The notes beneath the pieces were generated by a model. The model was not told the DNA's origin, did not search any database, and saw only the letters and a list, made by a program, of their open reading frames with translations. A program made the translations under genes and the position numbers. This document shows positions 7,096 to 14,704 of a DNA stretch of 36,673 nucleotides, piece by piece; the stretch's first letter is position 1; each line of letters starts with the position of its first letter. Source of the stretch: Actinomycetes bacterium (GTDB lineage: Bacteria; Actinomycetota; CADDZG01; JAHWKV01); the NCBI GenBank assembly GCA_029263075.1, contig JAJCYE010000035.1:1-36673 (forward strand), given 5' to 3'.

Positions 7096-7664
7096 AGCTT
7101 CACCTGAGGGAGCGGTCCGGTGGTCTCCTCCCCCGGGTCCAAGTGCCGGGGTTCGGAGTCCGGCTCACCCAACAGCAACGAGGTGACCAGGCGGTAGACC
7201 TCGCCGGCCCTGGGGAGGCGGGAAAGGGTGGCAAGACTCAACTGTTCGCCGGCGGCGTCCAGTTTGAGGTCGCCGTAGCCCAAAATGCGGCCGAGGACCG
7301 ACCGGTTGAAGCTGGTTTCGGTCACACGGGCAAGACGCACCGAACTGACGTTTACCGAAAGAAGACCCTGGAGCAGCAACACGCGCTCGTCGGTCACCAC
7401 GTAGGACGACTTCCACCAGATCAGACCCGGCACTATCGTGTACGCCGTAACCGCCAGCGACAACCAAAGCACCGCCCGATCAACAAAAACGATCGGGTTA
7501 CTCTCGGTGATAACCATAGAAATCGACCCCAGAACCAAAAGAGTCGCCAGCCATATGGCTAGCGGCTTCACCAAAACCACCGGGTGCCTGCGGGTGGTCA
7601 GCAGTACCTGTTCCCCGGGCGCCAAGTACTTGCTGGCGCCGCGTAGGCGGGGTTTCCTGAACAA
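7092..7664 (-). CDS. PH-domain membrane protein (bacterial PH / YdbS-like)
   Basis: A 190-residue membrane protein. Two hydrophobic segments (about residues 29-52 and 60-85) precede a bacterial PH-like domain beginning WWKSSYVVTDERVLLLQGLLS and continuing with VSSVRLARVTETSFNRSVLGRILGYGDLKLD, the usual signature. The N-terminal LAPGEQVLLTTRRHP is also typical. The function of these proteins is largely unknown; a membrane-associated scaffold role is inferred. The start is TTG with GGAGAG at good spacing. It heads the operon leading to nadD and rsfS and is divergent from the DUF192 lipoprotein gene. Confidence 0.88.
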   Translation of the reverse strand: MFRKPRLRGASKYLAPGEQVLLTTRRHPVVLVKPLAIWLATLLVLGSISMVITESNPIVFVDRAVLWLSLAVTAYTIVPGLIWWKSSYVVTDERVLLLQGLLSVNVSSVRLARVTETSFNRSVLGRILGYGDLKLDAAGEQLSLATLSRLPRAGEVYRLVTSLLLGEPDSEPRHLDPGEETTGPLPQVKL

Positions 7665-7724
7665 TAGGGCTCTCCGGTTTCCGGGGACACGAACACGACC
7701 CCCTTAGGATAAAGAATCGGACCG

Positions 7725-8195
7725 ATGAAGCCCCGACACCGCCACCGCCCGTCATGGATGTTCCTGCTGGTCCTGCTGGCGGCCTGCGGGGGTTCCGGGC
7801 AGGAACCGGGCGTCACGGAGGGCCTCCCCCGTGGGACCCTGACCATTGAGGCGGACCAAAAGCTGGTGCTAAACGTAGATCTGGCGCTGACAGTCGAAGC
7901 GCAAGCCCGCGGACTGATGGGAGTCAAAGATCTCCCGGACGACTACGGAATGGTATTCGCCTGGGCTGAGCCGGGGATCCACGCCTTCTATATGAAGAAC
8001 ACCCTCATCCCACTGGACATCGCCTGGTGGAACGAGGACCTGGAGATCATCGATATCCAAACGATGCAACCGTGCACCGCCGACCCGTGCCGCACCTACG
8101 TGCCGGCCGCTCGGCACACGGCGGCGGTGGAAGTCGCGGCGGGCCGACTGGAATCGGCCGGCGTCAAGGTCGGCGATCGGGTAAGGCTGGACTAG
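7725..8195 (+). CDS. DUF192 family lipoprotein
   Basis: A 156-residue predicted lipoprotein. The signal peptide ends LLAAC with Cys21 as the lipidation site. The rest is a complete DUF192 domain: RGLMG at 62-66, then GMVFAW, FYMKNT at 88-93, PLDIAWWNED, and a paired-cysteine segment (Cys117, Cys122) before RTYVPA. The biochemical role of DUF192 is not established. It stands alone on the plus strand, divergent from the PH-nadD operon and convergent with zwf. The ribosome site is weak; a TAGGAT about 14 bases before the ATG could serve as a -10, giving a very short leader. Confidence 0.9.
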   Translation: MKPRHRHRPSWMFLLVLLAACGGSGQEPGVTEGLPRGTLTIEADQKLVLNVDLALTVEAQARGLMGVKDLPDDYGMVFAWAEPGIHAFYMKNTLIPLDIAWWNEDLEIIDIQTMQPCTADPCRTYVPAARHTAAVEVAAGRLESAGVKVGDRVRLD

Positions 8196-8216
8196 GGCCG
8201 ACGCAAGACCAGGACA

Positions 8217-8245
8217 CGGATCCGCCTGGTTTACGGCGGGATCCG
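8217..8245. terminator. Hairpin between convergent DUF192 and zwf genes
   Basis: CGGATCCGCC pairs with GGCGGGATCCG with one bulged base around an eight-base loop, right before the zwf stop on the opposite strand. It may serve both convergent genes, but no T-run follows on either side. Confidence 0.35.
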
Positions 8246-8246
8246 C

Positions 8247-9695
8247 TTAGTGGGGCAGGTGCCAGGTATCGGGAGCGATCAGCTCGTCGGCCGCCACCGG
8301 GCCCCAGGTTCCCGCCGGGTAGCGGTCGACCGGCCCCTTGGGCAGAATCTTCTCGACGATCTGCCAAGACCGCTCAATTTCATCCGCCCTGGTGAACAAG
8401 GTGGCGTCGCCCAGCATGGCATCGAGGATCAGGCGTTCGTAGGCCTCCGCCGGTGCGCTCATGAACGACTCGTCGTAGTCGAAGTCCATGTCCACCGGGG
8501 CCACCTTCATATCCGGTCCCGGGACTTTGGCGCCGAACGTGAGCGTGATTCCTTCGTCGGGCTGGACCCGGATGGTCAGGTGGTTGCGCTCTGGTCGCTC
8601 CAGACCGGAGGCTTCGAACAACAGATGAGGCGCTCCGTGAAAAAACACGGTGATAGTGGTCGCCCGCTTGGGCATCCGCTTCCCGGTCCTCAGATACACC
8701 GGGACGCCGGCCCAACGCCAGTTGTCGATGCTTACTTTCATCGCGGCGAAGGTCTCGGTCAAAGATCCGTCCTCGACGCCATCCTCCTCGGGATAACCGG
8801 GTACCGCCCGGCCGTCGACAACTCCGGAGTTGTACTGACCCTTGACCGTTTCGGCCGGGTCGATCTGCCGGATAGACCTCAAAAGTTTGACCTTTTCGTT
8901 GCGGATCGATTCCGCGTCGAACAGCGCCGGAGGCTCCATGGCCAAGGTGGCAAGCAGTTGGAGCATGTGGTTCTGCACGATGTCGCGGATGGCTCCCGCG
9001 CCTTCGTAGAAGCTGCCCCGGCCCTCGACGCCGACCGACTCGGAGACGTCGATCTGCACCGACTCGACGTAGCTACGGTTCCAGATGGGCTCGAACATCC
9101 CGTTGGAGAACCTGAATACCAGGATGTTCTGAACGGTTTCTTTGCCCAGGTAGTGATCGATCCGGAAGATCTGGGGCTCTTGGAACACACCGTGCAGCAC
9201 GGAGTTGAGATCGGTGGCGGTGTGTTCGTCGTAGCCGAACGGCTTTTCGACCACAATCCGTGCCCGGTCCGCCATGCCCAACTCACCGATGCTGTGGGTA
9301 ATCTCCGGAAACGCCGAAGGCGGCGTCGCACAGTAATACAGGCGGCCCCCCTGGGTCCCGTGCTGGGCGTCGATCTCCTCCAGGAACTTGCGGAACTCGA
9401 TCCACCGGTCCGGATCTCCGTAGCTCCCCGAGAAATAGTCCAGATGTTCCTCGAAAGGAAGCCAGTAGCGGTCCGCAATGCCCGAACGGCTGTGCCGGGA
9501 GACGGCTTCCCTCATGGATGCCCGGAACTCTTCTTTGGTCATGGGCGTGCGGGCGAACCCAACCACCGCAAAGTTGCCGGGCAGCAGGTTTTCCCTATAC
9601 AGGTTGTAGAGAGCGGGGACGGCTTTGCGTTTGGTCAGATCTCCGGACGCTCCGAAAATCACCACGACCTGGGGGTCCGGTCTAGCTAAGCCCAT
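8247..9695 (-). CDS. zwf: Glucose-6-phosphate 1-dehydrogenase
   Basis: Oxidises glucose 6-phosphate to 6-phosphogluconolactone with NAD(P)+, the entry step of the pentose phosphate pathway and a main NADPH source. The 482-residue product has the nucleotide-binding motif GASGDLTKRK (15-24), the substrate-binding signature RIDHYLGKE (178-186) and conserved EKPFG (150-154); length is normal. A GGGGGTG ribosome site precedes the ATG. The usual actinobacterial partners (opcA, tal, tkt, pgl) are not next to it. Instead a 119-residue unknown lies 27 bases upstream and a DUF192 gene converges on it, so this is a detached zwf. Confidence 0.97.
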   Translation of the reverse strand: MGLARPDPQVVVIFGASGDLTKRKAVPALYNLYRENLLPGNFAVVGFARTPMTKEEFRASMREAVSRHSRSGIADRYWLPFEEHLDYFSGSYGDPDRWIEFRKFLEEIDAQHGTQGGRLYYCATPPSAFPEITHSIGELGMADRARIVVEKPFGYDEHTATDLNSVLHGVFQEPQIFRIDHYLGKETVQNILVFRFSNGMFEPIWNRSYVESVQIDVSESVGVEGRGSFYEGAGAIRDIVQNHMLQLLATLAMEPPALFDAESIRNEKVKLLRSIRQIDPAETVKGQYNSGVVDGRAVPGYPEEDGVEDGSLTETFAAMKVSIDNWRWAGVPVYLRTGKRMPKRATTITVFFHGAPHLLFEASGLERPERNHLTIRVQPDEGITLTFGAKVPGPDMKVAPVDMDFDYDESFMSAPAEAYERLILDAMLGDATLFTRADEIERSWQIVEKILPKGPVDRYPAGTWGPVAADELIAPDTWHLPH

Positions 9696-9722
9696 TTGAG
9701 CACCCCCTTAAACACGACCGAG

Positions 9723-10082
9723 TTAAACAGAGGCGAGCGCGGTGACCGGAACGTCGACGGGAGCCATTGCGACGTCGTCGATGACAAAAACCAACTGGCA
9801 GGTGCCTTGGGACAAATTGATGCGCTCATTGACGTGATCCGAGTAGGTTGTGGTGGACTGGAGTCCCCGCACAAACATCTGCTGCGGGACGCTGGCGAAG
9901 ACCTGCTTGCCGTCCGACAGGATCAAGTACTGCTCGAAGTAGTAGCCCTGGACTCCCGAGTAGCTGCGTTCCAGCGTAAAGGGCAGACTCAAGGCGCCTT
10001 CCAACAGGATGCCGCTGCCGGCGGGGTCGTCGTCCGGAGTAACCCGAAGGCTCAAGATCTGCACGATGTGAATGTGGTCCAT
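9723..10082 (-). CDS. Hypothetical protein upstream of zwf
   Basis: A 119-residue cytosolic protein with no signal peptide or membrane segment. A GAGGGG ribosome site sits just before the ATG. The sequence looks beta-rich: alternating hydrophobic stretches such as YYFEQYLILSDGKQVFASVP and GTCQLVFVIDDVAMAPVDVP. Starting MDHIHIVQILSLRV, it begins directly in a strand. I recognise no family. The 27-base gap to zwf on the same strand implies co-transcription, so a link to zwf or NADPH supply is possible but unproven. It is not OpcA, which is about 300 residues. Confidence 0.72.
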   Translation of the reverse strand: MDHIHIVQILSLRVTPDDDPAGSGILLEGALSLPFTLERSYSGVQGYYFEQYLILSDGKQVFASVPQQMFVRGLQSTTTYSDHVNERINLSQGTCQLVFVIDDVAMAPVDVPVTALASV

Positions 10083-10170
10083 TTACCCCTCTATCTCTGA
10101 TCGTTTGTGAGGATGATAACCATTGGACCATGTCAATCCCTTAGCCGGCGGGTGTTGGTCAACTGTTCAC

Positions 10171-11439
10171 TCACGTCCGGACCTGGCCGGTCCCCCAAAC
10201 AACATAGCCGGAACTGGTTAACTCCCTGAGTCCCATCGGACCCCGGGCGTGTAGTTTTTGGGTCGAGATTCCGATCTCCGCGCCGTAGCCGAACTGGCCC
10301 CCATCGCTGAAGCGGGTGGACGCGTTCACAAAAACGGTCCCCGAATCCACCTGTGCGGTGAACATCCGGGCGGCTTGGGAGTCCTCGGTGACTATGGCTT
10401 CGGCGTTGGAGGTTCCCCACCTGTTTACGTGGGCGATTGCCTCATCAATTCCTTCCACCACGCGGACCGCCATAACCAGATCCAGATACTCGGTCCCCCA
10501 ATCCTCCTCGGTGGCGGGCAAAGCGGCCGGCCACACTCGGCAGACCGTTTCATCACCCCTGATCTCAACGCCCTTCTGCTTCAGGGCATCCAGGGCTCCC
10601 GGCAGCCAGCCTTCAACCAGATCGGAGTGGACAACCAGGGTCTCAGCGGCGTTGCAGACACTTGGTTTTGAGGTCTTGGCGTTGACCACTATGGCGGTGG
10701 CCATCTTTGGGTCGGCGGACCGGTCGACGTATACGTGGCAATTCCCATCGCCGTCGATGAGGTAAGGAACGGTGGCGTTGGCTTCGATCGACGCTATGAG
10801 GGCCGGTCCGCCCCGTGGGACGATCAGGTCCACCAGGCCCTTTAGCTGCATGAGCTCAACCGTTGCCTCCCGGGAGGTGTCGTCCACCAGTTGAATCGCA
10901 TGCTCCGGCAGACCCGCCCCGATCGCGGCTTCAACAAGGATTTTAGTGATGCCCAGGTTGGTACGGAGCGCCGACGATGATCCCCGGAGGATCGCTGCGT
11001 TGCCCGACATGATGCACAGGCCCGCCACGTCGGCCGTGACGTTGGGGCGGGCTTCATAAATCACCGATACCACGCCCATCGGTCGGCGGATCTTCTGGAT
11101 CTTCAGGCCGTTGGGGCGGATCCATTCTTCAACCACCTCGCCGACTGGGTCGGGCTGCTCGCTGATGGTCCTCAGTCCACCGCTCATGTCCGCCAGGCGG
11201 CTCGGAGTAAGAGTGAGACGGTCGACCAGAGCGTTGGTCAGAGTTCCCCGGGCGGCCTCGACATCCTTGGCATTGATGGCCACCAAGTGGTCGGATCCGG
11301 CGTCGAGAGCGTCGGCCATTGCCCGCAGGGCGGCTCGGCGGACCTCGCCCGAGGTTTGAGCCAGCAGGGCGGAGGCGACCTTGGCCCGCTCCCCCAGGGT
11401 GCGGACCGTTGTGAGGCTCACAGTTGCCGGGTCGTTCAC
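10171..11439 (-). CDS. proA: Gamma-glutamyl phosphate reductase
   Basis: Reduces gamma-glutamyl phosphate to glutamate semialdehyde with NADPH, the second step of proline synthesis. The 422-residue product is full length. The catalytic cysteine lies in KPSVCNAAETL (Cys262), and the aldehyde dehydrogenase-fold N-terminus (VIYEARPNVTADVAGLC) and C-terminal NASTRFSDGGQFGYGAEIGI are intact. The GTG start overlaps the proB stop as GTGA, so the two enzymes, which pass an unstable intermediate, are translationally coupled. Confidence 0.97.
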   Translation of the reverse strand: MNDPATVSLTTVRTLGERAKVASALLAQTSGEVRRAALRAMADALDAGSDHLVAINAKDVEAARGTLTNALVDRLTLTPSRLADMSGGLRTISEQPDPVGEVVEEWIRPNGLKIQKIRRPMGVVSVIYEARPNVTADVAGLCIMSGNAAILRGSSSALRTNLGITKILVEAAIGAGLPEHAIQLVDDTSREATVELMQLKGLVDLIVPRGGPALIASIEANATVPYLIDGDGNCHVYVDRSADPKMATAIVVNAKTSKPSVCNAAETLVVHSDLVEGWLPGALDALKQKGVEIRGDETVCRVWPAALPATEEDWGTEYLDLVMAVRVVEGIDEAIAHVNRWGTSNAEAIVTEDSQAARMFTAQVDSGTVFVNASTRFSDGGQFGYGAEIGISTQKLHARGPMGLRELTSSGYVVWGTGQVRT

Positions 11440-12500
11440 ATCAACACCATCTGGTCGCGGTGTATGACCTCGCGGTTGCCCTTGGTGCCGGCGATTTGAA
11501 TCAGGATGGCCGAGTCGTACGCCACCAGGCCTTTGGCCACCACCTCGTCCCCCACGCTGACCACCTCCACGGCGTCGCCGGCATTAAACGTTCCTTCCAC
11601 CATCTTGACCCCTGCGGCCAACAAACTCTTCTTCCCTTCGGTCAGCGCCGTCACCGCCCCGTCGTCCACCACAATTCGTCCTCGGGATTTCTGCGCCCAG
11701 GCTATCCACAATTTGCGGGCCTGAACCTTCGACGGGCTCGCTTTGAAGTAAGTCCCCACACTCTTGCCGGCCACGGCGTCCAGCACCACGTCTTTGCGCC
11801 GGGCCGAGGCGATCACCACCGGAACGCCGGAAAAGGTGGCCATCCGCGCCGCCTCCAGCTTTGACGCCATACCGCCCGATCCGAGGGATGAGGTCCCGGC
11901 GGCGGAACGCATCAACGCCGGGGTTATCGCATCGACCCTCTCCACCAACTCCGCTCCTTCGTCATCGGGGTGGGACGTAAAGACCCCGTCAACATCCGAG
12001 AGCATCATCAACAGGTCTGCACTCACCAGATTGGCCACCAGGGCCGCCAGACGGTCGTTGTCGCCGTAACGGATCTCCTGGGTGGCAACGGTATCGTTTT
12101 CATTGACGATCGGGATACAGCCCAACTCGAAGAGCCTGTCGATGGTGTGCTTGGCGTTCAGATAGTGGCGGCGCTGAATCATGTCGTCCTGGGTCAACAG
12201 GATCTGGCCCACCGTCAGTCCCCTGTCGCCCAGCAGCGCGGCGTACAGGTCAATAAGGCGCCGCTGACCGACGGCGGCGGCCGCCTGCAGTCCGGGCATA
12301 TCGGTGGGGCGGCCGTTCAGGCCTAGAGCCTGCATCCCGGCGGCGATGGCCCCCGAGGAGACGATCAGGCAGTTGACCCCCTGGCCCGACAGCGCAGCAA
12401 CCTGATCGGTCACCCTTTTGATTCGGTCCCGGTCGGGTTCGCCGTCCGGTCCGGTCAACGAGGTGGTTCCCAGCTTTACTACCACCCGGCGGATCTTCAC
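11436..12500 (-). CDS. proB: Glutamate 5-kinase with C-terminal PUA domain
   Basis: Phosphorylates glutamate with ATP, the first and feedback-controlled step of proline synthesis. The 354-residue form starts at GTG 12500, chosen because AAAGGAG lies six bases upstream and because it overlaps the obgE stop as GTGA. A longer in-frame start at 12575 would only add obgE-overlapping sequence. Motifs: VVVKLGTTSL at the N-terminus, VSSGAIAAG, NENDTVATQEIRYGDNDRLAA, and SDVDGVF. Residues after about 265 form a PUA domain (RGRIVVDDGAVTALTEGKKSLL), as in the long ProB type. It sits between obgE and proA, the standard actinobacterial order. Confidence 0.96.
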   Translation of the reverse strand: MKIRRVVVKLGTTSLTGPDGEPDRDRIKRVTDQVAALSGQGVNCLIVSSGAIAAGMQALGLNGRPTDMPGLQAAAAVGQRRLIDLYAALLGDRGLTVGQILLTQDDMIQRRHYLNAKHTIDRLFELGCIPIVNENDTVATQEIRYGDNDRLAALVANLVSADLLMMLSDVDGVFTSHPDDEGAELVERVDAITPALMRSAAGTSSLGSGGMASKLEAARMATFSGVPVVIASARRKDVVLDAVAGKSVGTYFKASPSKVQARKLWIAWAQKSRGRIVVDDGAVTALTEGKKSLLAAGVKMVEGTFNAGDAVEVVSVGDEVVAKGLVAYDSAILIQIAGTKGNREVIHRDQMVLM

Positions 12501-13813
12501 CGCCGGCTCCTTTTGACCTTCGTCTCTCCCTCGACGTCGTAGGCCTCCAAAGGCGCAGACCCCTTGGGCCACCAACTGAAGACCGACTTGCCGATTCTCA
12601 CCTCGTCCCCGTGCTCGGCTCCCGCCTTGCCCAACAAGCTCTCCACGCCGGCCCTATCGATCCGGTTCTGCAGGTAGGAGACGGCCTCCGCGTTGTTGAG
12701 GTCGGTCATGGCGACCCACCGCAGGAGAGCGCCGCCGGAAACCCGCCAGGCATTGTCCTCCCGTGCGACCTTGATGGGGTCCGGGGTTGTCTTGAACAGC
12801 TCGAATCCCTGGGGGGTTGCCCGTTCGGTCCGGTAGTCGGTAACAACCTGGGCCAGTTTCTTGGTCAACGGGTAGAGACCGGATCCATCCGCCGCCGAAA
12901 TGATGAACGCGTCGATGCCCCGTTGAGCGAACAGGGCCTTGACCTCATCGGCCTTGGCTTCACCCGCCACGTCAACCTTGTTCAACGCCACAATGACGGG
13001 ACGTTCGGTCAGGTCCTCGCGGAACTTGCGAAGCTCCGCGGAAATCACATCGAAGCTGTGGATGGGGTCCGCCTCGGCCGACAGGTCGATCAGGTGGACG
13101 AAAGCCGCCGAGCGCATGGCGTGGCGGAGGAATTTGAGACCAAGGCCTTTTCCTTCGGCGGCGCCCTCAATCAGGCCGGGGACATCGCAGACCGTGAACA
13201 CCATGTCACCGCTGCTGACGACGCCGAGCGAAGGCTCGAGCGTGGTGAACGGGTAGTCGGCCACCTTGGGTTTGGCTTCGGAAAGCGAGCCGACCAGAGT
13301 CGACTTGCCCACGTTGGGCAGTCCGATGATGGCGACGTCGGCGATCATCTGAAGCTCCAGCCGCAGCCACGACTCCTGGCCAGGCTCGCCGAGTTCGCCG
13401 AAAGCGGGTGCTCGTCTCTGAGAAGAAATGAATTTGGCGTTGCCGCGGCCGCCGCGGCCCCCCTTGGCAACGATTACCCGGTCACCCGGGGAAGCCAAGT
13501 CGGCCAGCACCTGGCCTGCGTCGTCCTTGACCAAGGTTCCTGGGGGTACCTGGAGCACCAAATCCGGTGAAGACGCCCCCGAACAGTTGTTTCTAGAGCC
13601 CTGAATGCCGGCTTTGGCTATCTGGTGGGGGTGGTTTTTGAGCCAGGAAAGCGAGTTGATGCCGGCGTGGGCGACAAAGACCACCGAACCGCCGTTTCCC
13701 CCGTTGCCGCCGTCCGGTCCGCCGCGAGGCTGGTACTTCTGCTTATGGAACGACACGGCGCCGTCCCCCCCTTTTCCGGAGGAGACGTAAATGTGTGCTT
13801 CATCGACAAGCAT
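12497..13813 (-). CDS. obgE: GTPase Obg / CgtA
   Basis: Essential GTPase that binds the 50S subunit and acts in late ribosome assembly and the stress response. The 438-residue product has the glycine-rich Obg fold (residues 1-158, with GGPDGGNGGNGGS and KGGRGGRGN), the G domain (GLPNVGKST 164-172, DVPGLIEGA from 210, NKVD near 285) and an OCT-type C-terminal domain from about 345 typical of actinobacteria. It follows rplU-rpmA, a widely conserved gene order. Its stop overlaps the proB start as GTGA. Confidence 0.97.
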   Translation of the reverse strand: MLVDEAHIYVSSGKGGDGAVSFHKQKYQPRGGPDGGNGGNGGSVVFVAHAGINSLSWLKNHPHQIAKAGIQGSRNNCSGASSPDLVLQVPPGTLVKDDAGQVLADLASPGDRVIVAKGGRGGRGNAKFISSQRRAPAFGELGEPGQESWLRLELQMIADVAIIGLPNVGKSTLVGSLSEAKPKVADYPFTTLEPSLGVVSSGDMVFTVCDVPGLIEGAAEGKGLGLKFLRHAMRSAAFVHLIDLSAEADPIHSFDVISAELRKFREDLTERPVIVALNKVDVAGEAKADEVKALFAQRGIDAFIISAADGSGLYPLTKKLAQVVTDYRTERATPQGFELFKTTPDPIKVAREDNAWRVSGGALLRWVAMTDLNNAEAVSYLQNRIDRAGVESLLGKAGAEHGDEVRIGKSVFSWWPKGSAPLEAYDVEGETKVKRSRR

Positions 13814-13882
13814 GGGTTACCGCCTAAAGAAGAGAACTAAAAGAAAGTTTAGGTGCACCCGCCCCCCACAGGAGGCAAAGGG

Positions 13883-14143
13883 CTAGTTTTCTTCTGGAGG
13901 GATCACGCTGACCAGGTGACGGTTAGCGCGATGGTGATACTTGACTGCACCGTCCGACAGGGCGAACAGCGTGTCGTCTTTACCTTTGCCGACCAGCACG
14001 CCCGGGTGGATACGGGTCCCACGCTGGCGAACCAGGATGGATCCGGCGGTGACAATCTGTCCGCCGAACACCTTTACCCCCAGACGCTGAGCGTTGGAGT
14101 CTCTACCGTTTCGTGACGCCGAGGCGCCCTTTTTGTGTGCCAT
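13883..14143 (-). CDS. rpmA: 50S ribosomal protein L27
   Basis: L27 lies near the peptidyl-transferase centre of the large subunit. The 86-residue product begins directly with [16 protein letters not shown], so it lacks the removable N-terminal extension seen in Firmicutes. The core [21 protein letters not shown] is intact. The ATG overlaps the rplU stop by one base (TAATG), giving coupled synthesis of L21 and L27. Confidence 0.98.
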   Translation of the reverse strand: MAHKKGASASRNGRDSNAQRLGVKVFGGQIVTAGSILVRQRGTRIHPGVLVGKGKDDTLFALSDGAVKYHHRANRHLVSVIPPEEN

Positions 14144-14520
14144 TACTTCTCCACGCTATCAGAGTCGCCTGCATCCGACTTCTTGGCTGTTTCCTTCTGC
14201 GCCTTCTCAGAACCGATGGAGGTGATCTCGATCAGCGAGTACTGCTGGCGGTGTCCGGTTTTGGAGGCGTAGCCGGATTTGTTGCGGTACTTGAAGACGG
14301 TGATCTTGTCACCTTTGGTGTCACCGACCACCTTCACGCCAACCTTGTAGCCGGCCAATTTGTCCGCACCGGAGATTGCGTTGCCGCTGTCATCAACAAC
14401 GAACAGCGGAGTCAGCGTAAGAGTGGGGTCATCCCCCTTGAAATTGATGCGCTCTACCTCGAGCACATCGCCGGCGGTTACCTTGTACTGCTTGCCGCCC
14501 GTCTTTATGACCGCGTACAT
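14143..14520 (-). CDS. rplU: 50S ribosomal protein L21
   Basis: L21 binds 23S rRNA in the large subunit. The 125-residue product has the normal core ([51 protein letters not shown]), followed by about 20 extra charged residues ([20 protein letters not shown]) beyond the usual end, a tail seen in several actinobacterial L21 proteins. AAGAGG precedes the ATG. A 184-base gap with two hairpins separates it from rne upstream. Confidence 0.98.
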   Translation of the reverse strand: MYAVIKTGGKQYKVTAGDVLEVERINFKGDDPTLTLTPLFVVDDSGNAISGADKLAGYKVGVKVVGDTKGDKITVFKYRNKSGYASKTGHRQQYSLIEITSIGSEKAQKETAKKSDAGDSDSVEK

Positions 14521-14610
14521 AACTAAGACCTCTTTACTTTTGTTGCCGGGGGCGAGCCAAACCGAATGAGGGCCCGATCAAGCCGGATGGATTCCTAAAC
14601 AGCATACCAA

Positions 14611-14634
14611 CCGTTGAGCAGGGGCGCTCAACGG
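14611..14634 (-). promoter_or_regulatory. Perfect hairpin in the rne-rplU gap (proximal to rplU)
   Basis: CCGTTGAGC and GCTCAACGG form a nine-base perfect stem around a six-base loop about 90 bases before rplU. On the minus strand it is followed by TTGGTATGCTGTTT, a poor T-run. It could be an L21-binding leader, an RNA-processing site or a weak terminator; the sequence does not decide. Confidence 0.4.
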
Positions 14635-14643
14635 GAGCGAACG

Positions 14644-14685
14644 GGCCATCGGCGAGTCGCTGGTCTCCCAGACTCCCCGATGGCC
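14644..14685 (-). promoter_or_regulatory. Long hairpin directly after rne
   Basis: Arms GGCCATCGG-c-GAGTC and GACTC-c-CCGATGGCC pair over 14 base pairs with a single C-C mismatch and a 12-base loop. The hairpin begins about 20 bases after the rne stop. No T-run follows, so a 3'-end stabilising or processing element between rne and the ribosomal genes is as likely as a terminator. Confidence 0.45.
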
Positions 14686-14704
14686 AACCCACCCTTGACT
14701 GCGG

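Noticed and set aside
8250-9689. 479-codon open frame on the plus strand opposite zwf
   Set aside because: It is the antisense shadow of a complete, motif-verified glucose-6-phosphate dehydrogenase.
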